DNA of 64,000 nucleotides from Marinobacter sediminum. Lineage in GTDB: Bacteria; Pseudomonadota; Gammaproteobacteria; Pseudomonadales; Oleiphilaceae. Shown piece by piece: positions 27,244 to 39,798 of this stretch. The stretch's first letter is position 1. The number at the start of each line of letters is the position of its first letter. A program made the translations under genes and the position numbers. The stretch is taken from assembly GCF_023657445.1 (NCBI RefSeq), contig NZ_JAGTWY010000001.1, forward strand, positions 744,001-808,000, in the 5' to 3' direction. The notes under the pieces are model-generated. The model searched no databases, was not told the origin of the DNA, and saw only the letters and a list, made by a program, of their open reading frames with translations.

Positions 27244-30200
27244 GAGGCGGTCGCAGCTGCTTGCGAGGGTGCGAGTTCGCCAAGCATTTCGGACACGTCG
27301 TCGAGTTTACCACCGGTGGACGTGTCCTTCAGCCGAAAACGGAAGCTGTTGGCGCCTTCAAGGCGGTACTGGTCTGGTGCAGATTGCACTTTCTTAACGA
27401 GCACCAGCGGGTCAACGGGGGTCGAACCGCCAAATTCCAGTCGTGCCCACTCCTTGCCAGCATCTATCTTCACGATGCCAAGGGCTTCCGCCCGCATTCG
27501 CAGCTCGGCCTGGCGCATCAGATTCTTTGTCGGTTCCGGTAACAAACCGAACCGATCAATCATCTCAACCTGAAGTTCTTTTAATGCTTCGTTGCTGTCC
27601 ACGCTGGCAATGCGCTTGTAGAGCATCAGGCGGTTGTGAACGTCGGGCAGGTAATCCTCCGGTATCAGGGCCGGGATCCTGAGGTTCATTTCCGTACCAT
27701 GGCTCAGGGGCAGGTCGGCATTTGGCGTCCGGCCGTCGCGAATGGCTTTCACTGCTTCATCCAGAAGTTGCATGTAAAGCGTGAAGCCAATGCTTTCGAT
27801 CTGCCCGCTCTGTTCCTCGCCGAGCAACTCACCTGCGCCACGGATTTCAAGGTCGTGAGAGGCAAGCATAAAGCCCGCGCCCAGGTCCTGGGATTCAGTG
27901 ATGGCATCCAGCCGCTTTTTCGCGTCAGAAGTGATCGACTTCGGGGGCGGTGTCAACAGATAGGCGTATGCCTGGTGGTGTGAGCGGCCAACCCGGCCTC
28001 GCAGCTGATGCAATTGTGCCAGGCCAAACTTGTCGGCTCTTTCAATGATGATAGTGTTGGCACTGGGAATATCGATACCGGTTTCGATAATGGTCGAACA
28101 CACCAGCACGTTGAAGCGCTTGTGGTAAAAGTCCGACATGATCTGTTCCAGCGCCCGCTCCCGCATCTGGCCGTGGGCGACACCAACACGGGCCTCAGGA
28201 ATGAGGTGGCGCAAATCTTCAGCAGTTTTCTCGATCGTGGCGACATCGTTGTGAAGGAAGTAAACCTGGCCACCCCGAAGGATTTCCCGGAGGATCGCCT
28301 CCTTTACCATGGCATCGTCCCGCTGGCGTACGAACGTCTTTACTGATAAGCGGCGAGCCGGTGGTGTGGCAATGATGGAAAGGTCCCGCAAATGGCCCAT
28401 GGCCATGTTCAGAGTTCGGGGAATCGGGGTCGCCGTAAGGTTCAGCATATCGACTTCGGCCCGCAGGGCTTTCAGCTTTTCTTTTTGCTGGACACCGAAC
28501 CGGTGCTCTTCATCGATAATCACCAGTCCCAGATTCTTGAATTTAATATCGCCCTGAAGAAGTTTGTGCGTTCCGATCACGATATCGGCCTTGCCGCCCT
28601 CAATAGCTTCCAAGGCCTTGCCGGTCTGGGCGGCGCTGCGGAAACGGCTGAGCAGCTCGATATTGACGGCAGTATCGGAGAAGCGGTCCCGAAAGGATTC
28701 GTAGTGTTGCTGGGCCAGCAGAGTGGTGGGTACCAATACGGCCACCTGTTTGCCGGAGTAGGTCGCCATGAACGCCGCACGCATAGCGACTTCAGTTTTA
28801 CCAAAGCCAACGTCACCGCACACCAGTCGATCCATGGGGCGCTCGCTGGTCATATCCTCGATAACCGCCTGAATGGCAACTTGCTGGTCTGGTGTTTCTT
28901 CAAACGGAAAATCGGCCGCAAAGGCTCGGTAGGCTTCTTTAGGGTTGTCGAAGCTGAAGCCTTTGCGGGCCTCCCTTCGGGCATAAACATCCAGGAGCTC
29001 TGCAGCGGTGTCTCGGATTTTCTCCAGCGCCTTCTGTTTGGCGTTGCTCCAGCGCTCAGTGCCAAGCTTGTGCAAGGGGGCATGTTCAGTGTCGTTTCCG
29101 GCATAGCGGGAAATAAGATGAAGACTGGAAACGGGAACGTAGAGTTTTGAACCACCCGCGTATTCCAGCATCAGGAACTCATTGGATTCGTCTTCTACAG
29201 TGATCGTTTCCAGTCCGAGATACCGGCCTACGCCGTGATCAATGTGCACGACCGGCGCGCCGATACGAAGCTCCGACAGGTCCCGGTAGCCAGCGTCGTC
29301 CGTTTCAGTTGGTTTTTCCCGGCGTCGGCGCTGCAATACCCGCTCACCAAACAGCGCGGTTTCGGTGATCAGCGTCAGTTGCTGTTCTTTGAGTACCAAC
29401 CCCTGTTCCATGGGTGCGATGGTAATGCCCAATGTGCAGTGTTCATCCTCAAGGAAGGCTTGCCAGCTATCGCGGGTCTTGAGTTTGAGCTGGTGGTCTC
29501 CCAGATTTTCGATCAGGGCCTCGCGGCGACCAGAGGATTCCGCGCAAATCAGGACCCGGCCACTGAAGTCATTCAGGAAGCGTTTTAATCGTCCGGCAGG
29601 ATCTGCCGCACGACCATCCATGGCAATATCCGGAAGGTTGTCAGCTGCGCAGTTCGAGGCGCCTTTGCCGGTGGCGGTTTCCGTGGTGATGGTCACCCGG
29701 GGAAAAGCCTTTAGCTGTCCGAATAATTCCTCCTGCAGCAGGAACAGCCGCGTAGGTGGCAGGATCGGCCGTAACCGGTCGTGGCGCCGGTCCTCGTAGC
29801 GCGTGCGCGTTTCAGTATCAAAGAGGCTGACGGCATCGTTCAGACCTTCGGCGGTGAATACGTGTGTGGCGCCAGGCAGATAGTCGAAGAGCGTGGCCGT
29901 TTCATCGAAGAATAATGGCAGGTAATACTCGATCCCCGGTGGTGTAATACCATGGGTGACGTCCTGGTAAATGGGGGTGTCCTTGTCAGCACTCGGGAAC
30001 TGCTCGAACCAGCGGCTGCGGAACCCCGAGCGAGCTTCCTTGTGCCACGGAAACTCGTATGCCGGCAACAGTTCGATGCTCTCAATCCGGTCGATGGAAC
30101 GCTGGGTTTCCGGGTCAAAAGTGCGCAGGGTTTCGATTTCATCATCGAACAGGTCTATACGGTAGGGTTGGCTTGCGCCCATTGGGAAAATATCGAGAAT

Positions 30201-30773
30201 CGCGCCGCGTACAGCGTATTCACCGTGTTCATATACGTTATCGGCGTGTCGGTAACCGGCAGCTTCCAGTTGCATGCGCCAGGTGTTGATGTCGAGGGAC
30301 TGGCCCACCTCAAGCAGAAGGGTATTGCCCTGCAGGTAACTGACCGGTGGCAGCCGGTGCATCAGGGTTCTTGCCGGAACGACCAGGACCCCGTGACTGG
30401 TGGCAGGCAGTCGGTGAAGGGTACGTATGCGCCTTGACGTAATGTCCTGATGGGGCGAAAACAGGTCGTAGGGCAGGGTTTCCCAGTCCGGTAAAGACAA
30501 CAGCTCCAGGCCATCTGCTGTGATTGCAGGCCCGTCTTCCTCGGCAGGCAGGCCAAGGAAGAAGCGCATGGCCTGCTCAAGGCGAATAGCATCGGCGGTG
30601 CTCCGGGTGATGACAAGGGTAAGGCCCCTGTGGGCACGAGCGCTTTCGCAGATGGCCAGCGCATCGCTGCTGCCATGTAATTGGCCCCATGTGCGATGGT
30701 CAGCCGGTTTTTCGGGAAACGCCGGGGCAATCAGCGGCTGGGGAGGCGTAAATGTGGATGCACCTTGGCTCAT
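27240..30773 (-). CDS. mfd: Transcription-repair coupling factor Mfd
   Basis: ATP-dependent translocase that removes RNA polymerase stalled at DNA lesions and recruits UvrA (1177 aa, usual length about 1150). N-terminal UvrB-like module includes LSLPDWETLPYDLFSPHQDI. RNA polymerase-interaction domain shows VHIDHGVGRYLGLETI (about residue 513). Helicase motifs include Walker A CGDVGFGKTEVAMRAAF (about residue 650), DEEH box IIDEEHRFGV, TATPIPRTLNMAM and RGRVGRS. C-terminal TRCF domain present. Divergent from gap; csiV is coupled downstream. Confidence 0.97.
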   Translation of the reverse strand: MSQGASTFTPPQPLIAPAFPEKPADHRTWGQLHGSSDALAICESARAHRGLTLVITRSTADAIRLEQAMRFFLGLPAEEDGPAITADGLELLSLPDWETLPYDLFSPHQDITSRRIRTLHRLPATSHGVLVVPARTLMHRLPPVSYLQGNTLLLEVGQSLDINTWRMQLEAAGYRHADNVYEHGEYAVRGAILDIFPMGASQPYRIDLFDDEIETLRTFDPETQRSIDRIESIELLPAYEFPWHKEARSGFRSRWFEQFPSADKDTPIYQDVTHGITPPGIEYYLPLFFDETATLFDYLPGATHVFTAEGLNDAVSLFDTETRTRYEDRRHDRLRPILPPTRLFLLQEELFGQLKAFPRVTITTETATGKGASNCAADNLPDIAMDGRAADPAGRLKRFLNDFSGRVLICAESSGRREALIENLGDHQLKLKTRDSWQAFLEDEHCTLGITIAPMEQGLVLKEQQLTLITETALFGERVLQRRRREKPTETDDAGYRDLSELRIGAPVVHIDHGVGRYLGLETITVEDESNEFLMLEYAGGSKLYVPVSSLHLISRYAGNDTEHAPLHKLGTERWSNAKQKALEKIRDTAAELLDVYARREARKGFSFDNPKEAYRAFAADFPFEETPDQQVAIQAVIEDMTSERPMDRLVCGDVGFGKTEVAMRAAFMATYSGKQVAVLVPTTLLAQQHYESFRDRFSDTAVNIELLSRFRSAAQTGKALEAIEGGKADIVIGTHKLLQGDIKFKNLGLVIIDEEHRFGVQQKEKLKALRAEVDMLNLTATPIPRTLNMAMGHLRDLSIIATPPARRLSVKTFVRQRDDAMVKEAILREILRGGQVYFLHNDVATIEKTAEDLRHLIPEARVGVAHGQMRERALEQIMSDFYHKRFNVLVCSTIIETGIDIPSANTIIIERADKFGLAQLHQLRGRVGRSHHQAYAYLLTPPPKSITSDAKKRLDAITESQDLGAGFMLASHDLEIRGAGELLGEEQSGQIESIGFTLYMQLLDEAVKAIRDGRTPNADLPLSHGTEMNLRIPALIPEDYLPDVHNRLMLYKRIASVDSNEALKELQVEMIDRFGLLPEPTKNLMRQAELRMRAEALGIVKIDAGKEWARLEFGGSTPVDPLVLVKKVQSAPDQYRLEGANSFRFRLKDTSTGGKLDDVSEMLGELAPSQAAATAS

Positions 30774-31008
30774 GGACGGTCAGATTCTCCTGCAGTGGAT
30801 GTCCGGGAGGCGGAGAGGCACGTATTCTAACGCCCGCAGAAGTCGGTGTCATGGCGCTGGCTGTAACAGGTTTCCGTTCGCCGCTTTCCCGCAAGATTAA
30901 AAAAGAGGTGTCTACGAAGGTAGGGTTATTCTGTATTTGCTGTCAGGCTGTTTAAGTTGGATAATGTGCGCCCAAATTTCTCCCCAGTGCTATACAGAGG
31001 TTCCAACC

Positions 31009-32478
31009 GTGAGTCACGAACAGATCAATCAGCACCTGTCTAACTGGACTGAAAGAGAATCCACCGCGGAAACCATGATTCCGCTGATTGGCCGTCTCTA
31101 TCGCAAGAACAACGTGGTAACTTCCGTTTACGGTCGCGCCATCATCAATCAGTCCGTGATTGACATTATCCGTGCCCACCGCTTTGTTCGCCAGGTCGAA
31201 GATAGCGAGCTGTCTGTTCATGACACCCTGCCGATTCTCCAGGCAATGGATACGCTTGAGCTGGGTCGCGCCCACGTCGACATCGGTAAGCTGGCTGTGA
31301 AATTCAAGGAAGAGGGCGGTGACCTGATTGAATTTCTGAAGCGTGAAATCGGCCCGGTCGTGGGTCAGTATACAGCCCAGTCCGAAGAGGATGCCCACAA
31401 CGATACCAAGGACGTTGTGCTGTATGGCTTTGGCCGCATTGGTCGTCTTCTGGCCCGCATTCTGATCGAAAAAGCGGGTGGGGGTAACAACTTGCGTTTG
31501 CGGGCCATCGTAGTACGCGACGGCGGTGCGGACAGTGATCTGGAAAAGCGTGCCAGCCTGTTGCGCCGCGACTCTGTGCACGGTCCTTTCGATGGCACGA
31601 TTTCCGTCAACGAAGAAGAGTCGGCCCTGATTGCCAACGGCAACTACATCAAGGTCATCTATTCGGATGGTCCGGACAAGGTCGATTACACTGAATACGG
31701 TATCAACAATGCCATTGTTATCGATAACACGGGTAAGTGGCGTGATGAGGCTGGTCTGGGGCTGCACCTCAAGTCAAAGGGCGTTAGCCGCGTGATCCTG
31801 ACTGCCCCGGGTAAGGGTGACATCAAGAATATCGTTTATGGCATCAATAACGACTGGATTACCGGTGACGACAAGATCCTGTCTGCAGCTTCCTGTACCA
31901 CCAACGCCATCACACCGGTCCTGAAAGCGATTGGGGATGAGTACGGCATAGAGGATGGTCACGTTGAAACGGTTCATTCCTACACCAATGACCAGAACCT
32001 GATTGATAACTACCACAAGGGCAGCCGTCGCGGTCGCAGTGCGGCCCTTAATATGGTGATCACCGAGACGGGTGCTGCCAAGGCGGTCGCCAAGGCGCTA
32101 CCGGAGTTGAAGGGTAAGCTGACCGGCAACGCAATTCGGGTACCGACTCCGAATGTTTCCATGGCTATCCTCAACCTGAATCTCGAAAAAGATGTCGATG
32201 TTGATGGTGTAAACGAATACCTGCGCGACATGGCGCTGCACTCTGAGCTTCAGAAGCAGATCGACTTCGTGAGCTCTCCGGAAGTGGTGTCCACAGATTT
32301 CGTCGGTTCCCGTCATGCTGGGATCGTTGATGCTCAGGCAACCATTGCCAGCGGTAAGCGTCTGATTCTTTATGTATGGTACGACAACGAGTTTGGCTAC
32401 AGTGCTCAGGTCGTCCGTGTGGTGAGCCAGATGGCGGGCGTTACCTATCCAATCTTCCCGAAACGTGCACGGGACTGA
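31009..32478 (+). CDS. gap: Glyceraldehyde-3-phosphate dehydrogenase with N-terminal extension
   Basis: NAD(P)-dependent GAPDH of glycolysis/gluconeogenesis (489 aa, about 150 longer than ordinary GapA). Residues 1 to about 134 are an extra helical domain (WTERESTAETMIPLIGRLYRKNN). The dehydrogenase core begins at VVLYGFGRIGRLLAR (140-150). Catalytic Cys296 lies in SAASCTTNAITPV, and the partner His in VHSYTNDQNLIDN. The same long form stands beside mfd and nqrA in Pseudomonas (PA3001). GTG at 31009 is chosen for its AGAGG motif and family alignment; the open frame extends 24 codons further. Confidence 0.93.
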   Translation: MSHEQINQHLSNWTERESTAETMIPLIGRLYRKNNVVTSVYGRAIINQSVIDIIRAHRFVRQVEDSELSVHDTLPILQAMDTLELGRAHVDIGKLAVKFKEEGGDLIEFLKREIGPVVGQYTAQSEEDAHNDTKDVVLYGFGRIGRLLARILIEKAGGGNNLRLRAIVVRDGGADSDLEKRASLLRRDSVHGPFDGTISVNEEESALIANGNYIKVIYSDGPDKVDYTEYGINNAIVIDNTGKWRDEAGLGLHLKSKGVSRVILTAPGKGDIKNIVYGINNDWITGDDKILSAASCTTNAITPVLKAIGDEYGIEDGHVETVHSYTNDQNLIDNYHKGSRRGRSAALNMVITETGAAKAVAKALPELKGKLTGNAIRVPTPNVSMAILNLNLEKDVDVDGVNEYLRDMALHSELQKQIDFVSSPEVVSTDFVGSRHAGIVDAQATIASGKRLILYVWYDNEFGYSAQVVRVVSQMAGVTYPIFPKRARD

Positions 32479-32517
32479 TGGAAAAGCGCGCTAGTTAGCG
32501 CTTAACGTCTGTGAAAA

Positions 32518-32547
32518 CCCCGGCAACGGATGTTGCCGGGGTTTTTT
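32518..32547 (+). terminator. Intrinsic terminator after gap
   Basis: CCCCGGCAAC (32518-32527) pairs perfectly with GTTGCCGGGG (32532-32541) across a four-base loop, followed by six T. It lies 40 bases past the gap stop. Confidence 0.92.
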
Positions 32548-32548
32548 G

Positions 32549-34178
<1,630 letters not shown>

Positions 34179-34182
34179 TACG

Positions 34183-35391
34183 ATGGCTATCAGACAGTTT
34201 CTCGATGGAATCGAGCATCATTTTGAAAAAGGTGGCAAGTACGAGCGGTGGTATGCCCTCTACGAGGCCGTCGATACCATTTTCTACACACCTGGCAAGG
34301 TAACTTCCACCACGGCCCATGTGCGCGACGGCGTTGACCTGAAGCGGATCATGATCACGGTCTGGATGTGTACCTTCCCTGCGATGTTCTTCGGTATGTG
34401 GAATATCGGTTTTCAGGCCAACAGCTTCCTGGCATCAAACCCCGATGCCATGGTTGCAGATGGTGGCCTGCGCACTGCCTTCATCCAGGCCCTGGCGGTA
34501 ACAGGGGCCGGAGCCGGCGTATGGGACAATTTCGTTTACGGTTTGGCGTACTTCGTGCCCATTTACTTCGTCACTTTCGTAGTGGGTGGTTTCTGGGAAG
34601 TGATGTTCGCCACTGTGCGCCGTCATGAGGTTAACGAAGGTTTCTTCGTGACGTCCGTGCTGTTTGCGCTGATTTGCCCGCCCACCATCCCCTTGTGGCA
34701 GGTGGCTCTGGGTATCACCTTCGGTGTGGTTATCGGTAAAGAGGTTTTTGGTGGTACCGGCAAAAACTTCCTGAACCCGGCCCTGACCGGTCGTGCGTTC
34801 CTGTATTTCGCCTACCCGGCGCAGATTTCCGGTGACACCGTCTGGACAGCTGTTGACGGCTTCAGTGGTGCAACGGCCTTGAGCTGGGCAGCCAGCGGTG
34901 GCCTTGACGCCCTGAAAGAGCAGATCGGATGGATGAATGCATTCATGGGCACTATTCAGGGCTCCATGGGTGAGACCTCGACATTGGCCGTTCTGATTGG
35001 CGGCATTATCTTGCTGATCATGAAGATCGCCAATTACCGAATTGTGGGCGGCGTGTTGATCGGCATGATCGGTATGTCTCTTCTGCTGAACATTGCCGGC
35101 TCCGAGACCAACCCGATGTTCGCCATCCCGGCGCACTGGCATCTGGTCATGGGCGGCTTTGCTTTCGGTATGATGTTTATGGCAACGGACCCGGTGTCCG
35201 CCGCGATGACCAATACGGGCCGCTGGTGTTTTGGTATTCTTGTGGGTGTGATGACCATTTTGATCCGAGTGATCAACCCGGCTTTCCCCGAGGGCATCAT
35301 GTTGGCCATCCTGTTCGCTAACCTGTTCGCGCCGCTGATGGACCATTATGTGGTTCAGGCCAACATCAAACGGAGGCTTGCTCGTGGCTAA
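34183..35391 (+). CDS. nqrB: Na+-NQR subunit B
   Basis: Membrane subunit (402 aa) carrying covalently bound FMN and riboflavin and forming much of the sodium channel. The flavinylation motif is DGFSGATAL with the FMN-accepting threonine at Thr231. About ten transmembrane helices are visible. The conserved [15 protein letters not shown] precedes the motif. The gene's last eight bases overlap nqrC. Confidence 0.97.
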   Translation: MAIRQFLDGIEHHFEKGGKYERWYALYEAVDTIFYTPGKVTSTTAHVRDGVDLKRIMITVWMCTFPAMFFGMWNIGFQANSFLASNPDAMVADGGLRTAFIQALAVTGAGAGVWDNFVYGLAYFVPIYFVTFVVGGFWEVMFATVRRHEVNEGFFVTSVLFALICPPTIPLWQVALGITFGVVIGKEVFGGTGKNFLNPALTGRAFLYFAYPAQISGDTVWTAVDGFSGATALSWAASGGLDALKEQIGWMNAFMGTIQGSMGETSTLAVLIGGIILLIMKIANYRIVGGVLIGMIGMSLLLNIAGSETNPMFAIPAHWHLVMGGFAFGMMFMATDPVSAAMTNTGRWCFGILVGVMTILIRVINPAFPEGIMLAILFANLFAPLMDHYVVQANIKRRLARG

Positions 35392-36187
35392 AGCTAAAGA
35401 AACTGTCTCCCGCACGCTGGTTGTTGCGCTGGTGCTGAGCATTGCATTCTCTGTGGTGGTCTCCACCGCGGCGGTGATGCTTCGCCCGGCTCAGATCAAG
35501 AACCAGAATCTCGATATCAAAACCAACATTCTGTCGTCTGCTGGCATGCTGAAGTCCGGCGCCAGTGCTCAGGAGATTGAAGACGCCTTTGAGCGTTTTG
35601 ACGTTCGACTGGTAGATTTGGATACCGGTGAGTTCGTCGAACCGTCATCCGTAGGCGTTCAGGATCCCATGAAGTACGACATGTACAAGGCGGCCTCTGA
35701 CCCGGCGATGTCGACGAACATACCGGCCTCGGAAGACAAAGCAGGTATTAAGCGTCGGCCAAATGTTGCCAAGGTCTATACCATGAGCGAAAACGGTACT
35801 GTCACACGAGTCGTGCTGCCGATCCATGGTTATGGGCTCTGGTCTACACTTTACGGCTTTATTTCGCTTGAGGGCGACCTGAACACCGTCGAAGGTCTGG
35901 GTTTCTATGCCCATGCCGAGACTCCAGGGCTGGGCGGCGAAGTCGATAACCCGCGCTGGAAGAAGCAGTGGGTTGGCAAGGAGGTATACGATCAGGATCG
36001 TACCGAGCCAAAAGTCCAGCTGGTGAAAGGCGGTGTAGGTGCCGACGCCAAGAATAAAAAGCACAAGGTTGATGCTCTTTCTGGCGCGACCCTGACAAGC
36101 CGTGGTGTTCAGCAATTGGTTAACTACTGGATGGGCGATCGCGGATACGCGTCCTTCCTGCAAAAACTTCGTGAAGGGGAGGTCTGA
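35384..36187 (+). CDS. nqrC: Na+-NQR subunit C
   Basis: Membrane-anchored subunit with periplasmic FMN domain (267 aa). One N-terminal helix (about residues 12-31) and the flavinylation motif ALSGATLTS with acceptor Thr236. ApbE, encoded downstream, attaches the FMN. GTG at 35384 is chosen: CGGAGG lies seven bases upstream and the residues from here match NqrC; the frame is open further into nqrB. Confidence 0.96.
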   Translation: MAKAKETVSRTLVVALVLSIAFSVVVSTAAVMLRPAQIKNQNLDIKTNILSSAGMLKSGASAQEIEDAFERFDVRLVDLDTGEFVEPSSVGVQDPMKYDMYKAASDPAMSTNIPASEDKAGIKRRPNVAKVYTMSENGTVTRVVLPIHGYGLWSTLYGFISLEGDLNTVEGLGFYAHAETPGLGGEVDNPRWKKQWVGKEVYDQDRTEPKVQLVKGGVGADAKNKKHKVDALSGATLTSRGVQQLVNYWMGDRGYASFLQKLREGEV

Positions 36188-36189
36188 TC

Positions 36190-36855
36190 ATGGCAGATGC
36201 ATCAGCCAAACAGGTTCTCTTCGAACCGATCTTCAGCAATAACCCGATCGCCCTGCAGATTCTTGGTATCTGTTCGGCGCTGGCGGTAACTACCAGCATG
36301 AACGTAACATTGGTTATGTGCATGGCGGTTATTGCCGTTACCGCATTTTCCAACCTTGCGGTGTCTCTGGTTCGGACTCAGATTCCGGGCAGCATCCGGA
36401 TCATCGTTCAGATGACCATTATCGCGTCTCTCGTTATCGTGGTCGACCAGGTGCTCAAGGCCTATGCCTACGAGATTTCCAAGCAGCTGTCGGTATTCGT
36501 TGGTCTGATTATCACCAACTGTATCGTCATGGGCCGTGCGGAAGGCTTTGCCATGAAGAATGGCCCCTGGCTGAGCTTCCTGGACGGCGTTGGTAACGGC
36601 CTTGGCTACTCGGTGCTTCTGATTTTCGTGGCATTCTTCCGTGAACTGCTTGGTGCCGGTTCCCTGTTCGGGGTCTCACTGATGCCGGTGGTGAACGAAG
36701 GTGGCTGGTACATTCCGAATGGTCTGCTACTGCTGCCGCCGAGCGCTTTCTTTATTATCGGCCTGGCGATCTGGGGTCTGCGGACCTGGAAGCCGGAGCA
36801 GGTTGAGGACGCGGATTACAAGATGTCCCGCCACGTCGCCAAGGAGGCCTTCTGA
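36190..36855 (+). CDS. nqrD: Na+-NQR subunit D
   Basis: Polytopic membrane subunit (221 aa, six helices), related to NqrE and RnfA/E. With NqrE it holds an iron center between two inverted half-repeats. The start [26 protein letters not shown] and the [13 protein letters not shown] segment, which holds the conserved Cys, are typical. Two bases after nqrC; one-base overlap with nqrE (TGATG). Confidence 0.97.
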   Translation: MADASAKQVLFEPIFSNNPIALQILGICSALAVTTSMNVTLVMCMAVIAVTAFSNLAVSLVRTQIPGSIRIIVQMTIIASLVIVVDQVLKAYAYEISKQLSVFVGLIITNCIVMGRAEGFAMKNGPWLSFLDGVGNGLGYSVLLIFVAFFRELLGAGSLFGVSLMPVVNEGGWYIPNGLLLLPPSAFFIIGLAIWGLRTWKPEQVEDADYKMSRHVAKEAF

Positions 36856-37463
36856 TGGAACATTATATCAGCCTGATTCTTAAGGCCGTTTTCGTTGAAA
36901 ACATGGCGCTGGCGTTCTTCCTGGGCATGTGCACCTTCCTGGCCATTTCCAAGAAGATCGAGGCGGCGACAGGTCTTGGTATCGCCGTTGTGGTTGTGCT
37001 GACCGTCACCGTGCCGGTTAACAACCTGCTTTATAACAGCATTCTCCGCGAGGGAGCGCTGGAATGGGCCGGTCTGCCGAATGTGGATCTGAGCTTTCTC
37101 GGATTGCTTACGTATATTGGTGTAATCGCGGCGATTGTCCAGATCATGGAGATGGTTCTGGACAAGTATATCCCGGCGCTCTACGCCGCTCTGGGTGTAT
37201 TCCTGCCACTGATTACAGTGAACTGCGCCATTCTTGGTGCCTCGCTGTTCATGGTGGAGCGTGATTACACCTTTGGCGAGAGTGTGGTGTATGGCTTTGG
37301 TGCCGGCCTCGGCTGGGCCCTGGCGATTATCGCGCTGGCGGGTATCCGCGAGAAGCTCAAGTACAGTGATGTTCCGGAAGGCCTGCGTGGTCTGGGCATT
37401 ACCTTCATTACCGTTGGTCTGATGTCCCTTGGCTTCATGTCCTTCTCAGGTATTTCACTGTAA
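36855..37463 (+). CDS. nqrE: Na+-NQR subunit E
   Basis: Polytopic membrane subunit (202 aa, six helices) that pairs with NqrD. Begins [30 protein letters not shown], including one of the conserved cysteines; the second is in [16 protein letters not shown]. Together these bind the Nqr iron cofactor delivered with NqrM help. Confidence 0.97.
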   Translation: MEHYISLILKAVFVENMALAFFLGMCTFLAISKKIEAATGLGIAVVVVLTVTVPVNNLLYNSILREGALEWAGLPNVDLSFLGLLTYIGVIAAIVQIMEMVLDKYIPALYAALGVFLPLITVNCAILGASLFMVERDYTFGESVVYGFGAGLGWALAIIALAGIREKLKYSDVPEGLRGLGITFITVGLMSLGFMSFSGISL

Positions 37464-37500
37464 ACCACCCGGTGATTCGGTTTAACGAAAAGGCGAGACC

Positions 37501-38727
37501 ATGAATACAGAAATTATTCTCGGCGTGGTCATGTTCACCGTTATCGTTCTGGCTCTGGTCGCAGTGATTCTTGCGGCCCGCTCCAGGCTGGTAAGCACCG
37601 GTGATGTGACCATTGAGATCAACGATGACCCTGAACACACCATGAAGACCGAAGCAGGCGGCAAGCTGCTTGGGACTCTTGCGAATAACGGCATCTTCCT
37701 GTCTTCTGCCTGTGGCGGTGGTGGTACCTGCGCCCAGTGTAAGTGCAAGGTTCTGGAAGGCGGCGGTGCGATGTTGCCGACGGAAAAGACTCACTTTACT
37801 AACCGTGAAGAGAAAGAAGGCTGGCGCCTGTCCTGCCAGGTCCCTGTCAAGCAGGACATGAAGGTGGAAGTGCCGGAAGAGTTCTTTGGCGTCAAGAAGT
37901 GGGAGTGTGAGGTTATTTCCAACCATAACGTTGCCACCTTCATCAAGGAGTTGGTGCTGAAGCTGCCGGAAGGCGAAGAAGTTGATTTCCGCGCTGGCGG
38001 TTACGTGCAGTTGGAGTGCCCTCCCTATGAGATCGACTTCAAAGATTTCAACATCGAGGAAGAGTTCCACGAAGACTGGGACAAGCACAACATCTGGCGT
38101 TACAAGGCGGTAAACAAGGAAGAAACCATCCGGGCCTATTCCATGGCGAACTACCCGGAAGAGAAGGGTGTTCTTAAATTTAACATCCGTATTGCTACGC
38201 CGCCTCCGGGTACCGATCATAACCCTGGCATCATGTCGAGCTACGTGTTCGATCTGAAGCCGGGCGATAAAGTGACTGTGATGGGGCCATTCGGTGAGTT
38301 CTTCGCCAAGAAGACCGATGCCGAAATGGTGTTCATCGGCGGTGGTGCCGGCATGGCGCCCATGCGTTCACATATCTTCGACCAGCTTAAACGCCTTAAC
38401 TCCAAGCGCAAGATCAGCTTCTGGTATGGCGCACGAAGTGTCCGCGAGATGTTCTACGTGGAAGACTTCGACATGCTGCAGGATGAGAACGACAATTTCG
38501 AGTGGCATGTTGCCCTGTCTGACGCGTTGCCCGAAGACAACTGGAAAGGTCCGACGGGCTTTATCCATAACGTGCTGTATGAAAACTATCTGAAGGACCA
38601 TCCGGCTCCTGAAGACTGTGAATACTACATGTGTGGGCCCCCCATCATGAACGCATCCTGCATCAAGATGCTCAAGGATCTGGGTGTTGAGGATGAAAAT
38701 ATTATGCTGGATGATTTCGGGGGTTAA
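37501..38727 (+). CDS. nqrF: Na+-NQR subunit F (NADH dehydrogenase, 2Fe-2S, FAD)
   Basis: Electron entry subunit (408 aa) oxidising NADH. One N-terminal helix (residues 5-26), then a [2Fe-2S] ferredoxin domain with Cys71, Cys77, Cys80 and Cys112 ([12 protein letters not shown] and LSC). The FAD motif is RAYSMANYP and the NADH motif [17 protein letters not shown]. The C-terminal [15 protein letters not shown] is typical. A 37-base gap precedes it. Confidence 0.97.
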   Translation: MNTEIILGVVMFTVIVLALVAVILAARSRLVSTGDVTIEINDDPEHTMKTEAGGKLLGTLANNGIFLSSACGGGGTCAQCKCKVLEGGGAMLPTEKTHFTNREEKEGWRLSCQVPVKQDMKVEVPEEFFGVKKWECEVISNHNVATFIKELVLKLPEGEEVDFRAGGYVQLECPPYEIDFKDFNIEEEFHEDWDKHNIWRYKAVNKEETIRAYSMANYPEEKGVLKFNIRIATPPPGTDHNPGIMSSYVFDLKPGDKVTVMGPFGEFFAKKTDAEMVFIGGGAGMAPMRSHIFDQLKRLNSKRKISFWYGARSVREMFYVEDFDMLQDENDNFEWHVALSDALPEDNWKGPTGFIHNVLYENYLKDHPAPEDCEYYMCGPPIMNASCIKMLKDLGVEDENIMLDDFGG

Positions 38728-38736
38728 TGAACTCAA

Positions 38737-39786
38737 ATGACATCCAGCATTACACGGCCCGTCAGGGTGGCTTTGGTCAGCGTCGTTATGGCGCTGACGA
38801 TTGCTGCCCTGGCGGGTTGTTCGTTTCAGCCTGAAGAAAAGGTCTGGGAAATATCAGGGCCGATGTTTGGCACCACTTATCACATCAATGTGGTATTGAC
38901 GGATGACCAGACCCGACTGGAGAATCTTGCAGCAGGCATTGACGCCGAGCTGAAGAAGGTGGATGCGGCAATGTCCACCTGGCGGGAAGATTCTGAACTG
39001 TCACAGTTGAACTCAAAAGCGGATCAGTCCGAGTGGATCTCTCTTTCCGAGCCCCTTTATGAGGTTATGAAAACCGCTGAGGAGGTCTCAGAACTGACTG
39101 GCGGCGCGTTTGATGTAACCATTGGCCCTGTCGTGAACCTTTGGGGGTTTGGCCCCAAAGCCCGCCCTGAGAAAGCACCCTCTGATGATGTGCTTGCCGG
39201 GCTTCTCGCAAAAACCGGCCATGACAAACTGGAGTTACGGGCGGATCCGCCCAGCATTCGTAGTGATGTGCCCCAGTACATTGATCTTTCGGCAATAGCC
39301 AAGGGGTACGGGGTTGACGTTGTAGCCCGTTACCTCGAAAGTGAAGGCGTCCACCATTACCTTGTAGAAATAGGGGGTGAAGTCCGGGTAAACGGCCAGA
39401 AGCCGGACGGGAACGCTTGGCGACTGGCCATTGAGCAACCGGTTTCCGCGGCGAGGCAGGTCAATCGCGTCGTTGTGCTGCAGGATCGAGCCATGGCGAC
39501 GTCTGGAGATTATCGTAACTATTACGAATCGGAAGGCCACCGATATTCTCATACAATTGACCCGGCGACGGGAAAACCGATTGCACACAATCTGGCTTCA
39601 GTGACCGTGATTGCTGATGACTGCAAAACAGCGGACGCATTGGCTACCGGTTTCAATGTCATGGGTTACGAACAAGCCGAAGTGCTTGCCACCAGGCAGA
39701 ATATCCCGGCCTATTTTATTATCCGGACCGAAAACGGGTTTGAGACGCACCAGACACCCGCATTTTCGTCCTACGTTACTCAGTGA
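38737..39786 (+). CDS. apbE: FAD:protein FMN transferase ApbE
   Basis: Periplasmic lipoprotein (349 aa) that flavinylates NqrB and NqrC threonines. Lipobox LAGC places the lipidated residue at Cys28. Conserved ApbE features are GPMFGTTYHI, VDAAMSTWREDSELSQLN, DLSAIAKGYGVD, EIGGEVRVNG, and MATSGDYRNYY ending in HTIDPATGKP. It follows nqrF by nine bases, so substrate and maturase are co-expressed. Confidence 0.95.
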   Translation: MTSSITRPVRVALVSVVMALTIAALAGCSFQPEEKVWEISGPMFGTTYHINVVLTDDQTRLENLAAGIDAELKKVDAAMSTWREDSELSQLNSKADQSEWISLSEPLYEVMKTAEEVSELTGGAFDVTIGPVVNLWGFGPKARPEKAPSDDVLAGLLAKTGHDKLELRADPPSIRSDVPQYIDLSAIAKGYGVDVVARYLESEGVHHYLVEIGGEVRVNGQKPDGNAWRLAIEQPVSAARQVNRVVVLQDRAMATSGDYRNYYESEGHRYSHTIDPATGKPIAHNLASVTVIADDCKTADALATGFNVMGYEQAEVLATRQNIPAYFIIRTENGFETHQTPAFSSYVTQ

Positions 39787-39798
39787 GAGGAGGGCAAT

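Noticed and set aside
34435..35466. 343-codon minus-strand frame opposite nqrB
   Set aside because: Shadow frame rich in His/Gln/Thr typical of antisense codons; nqrB is unambiguous.
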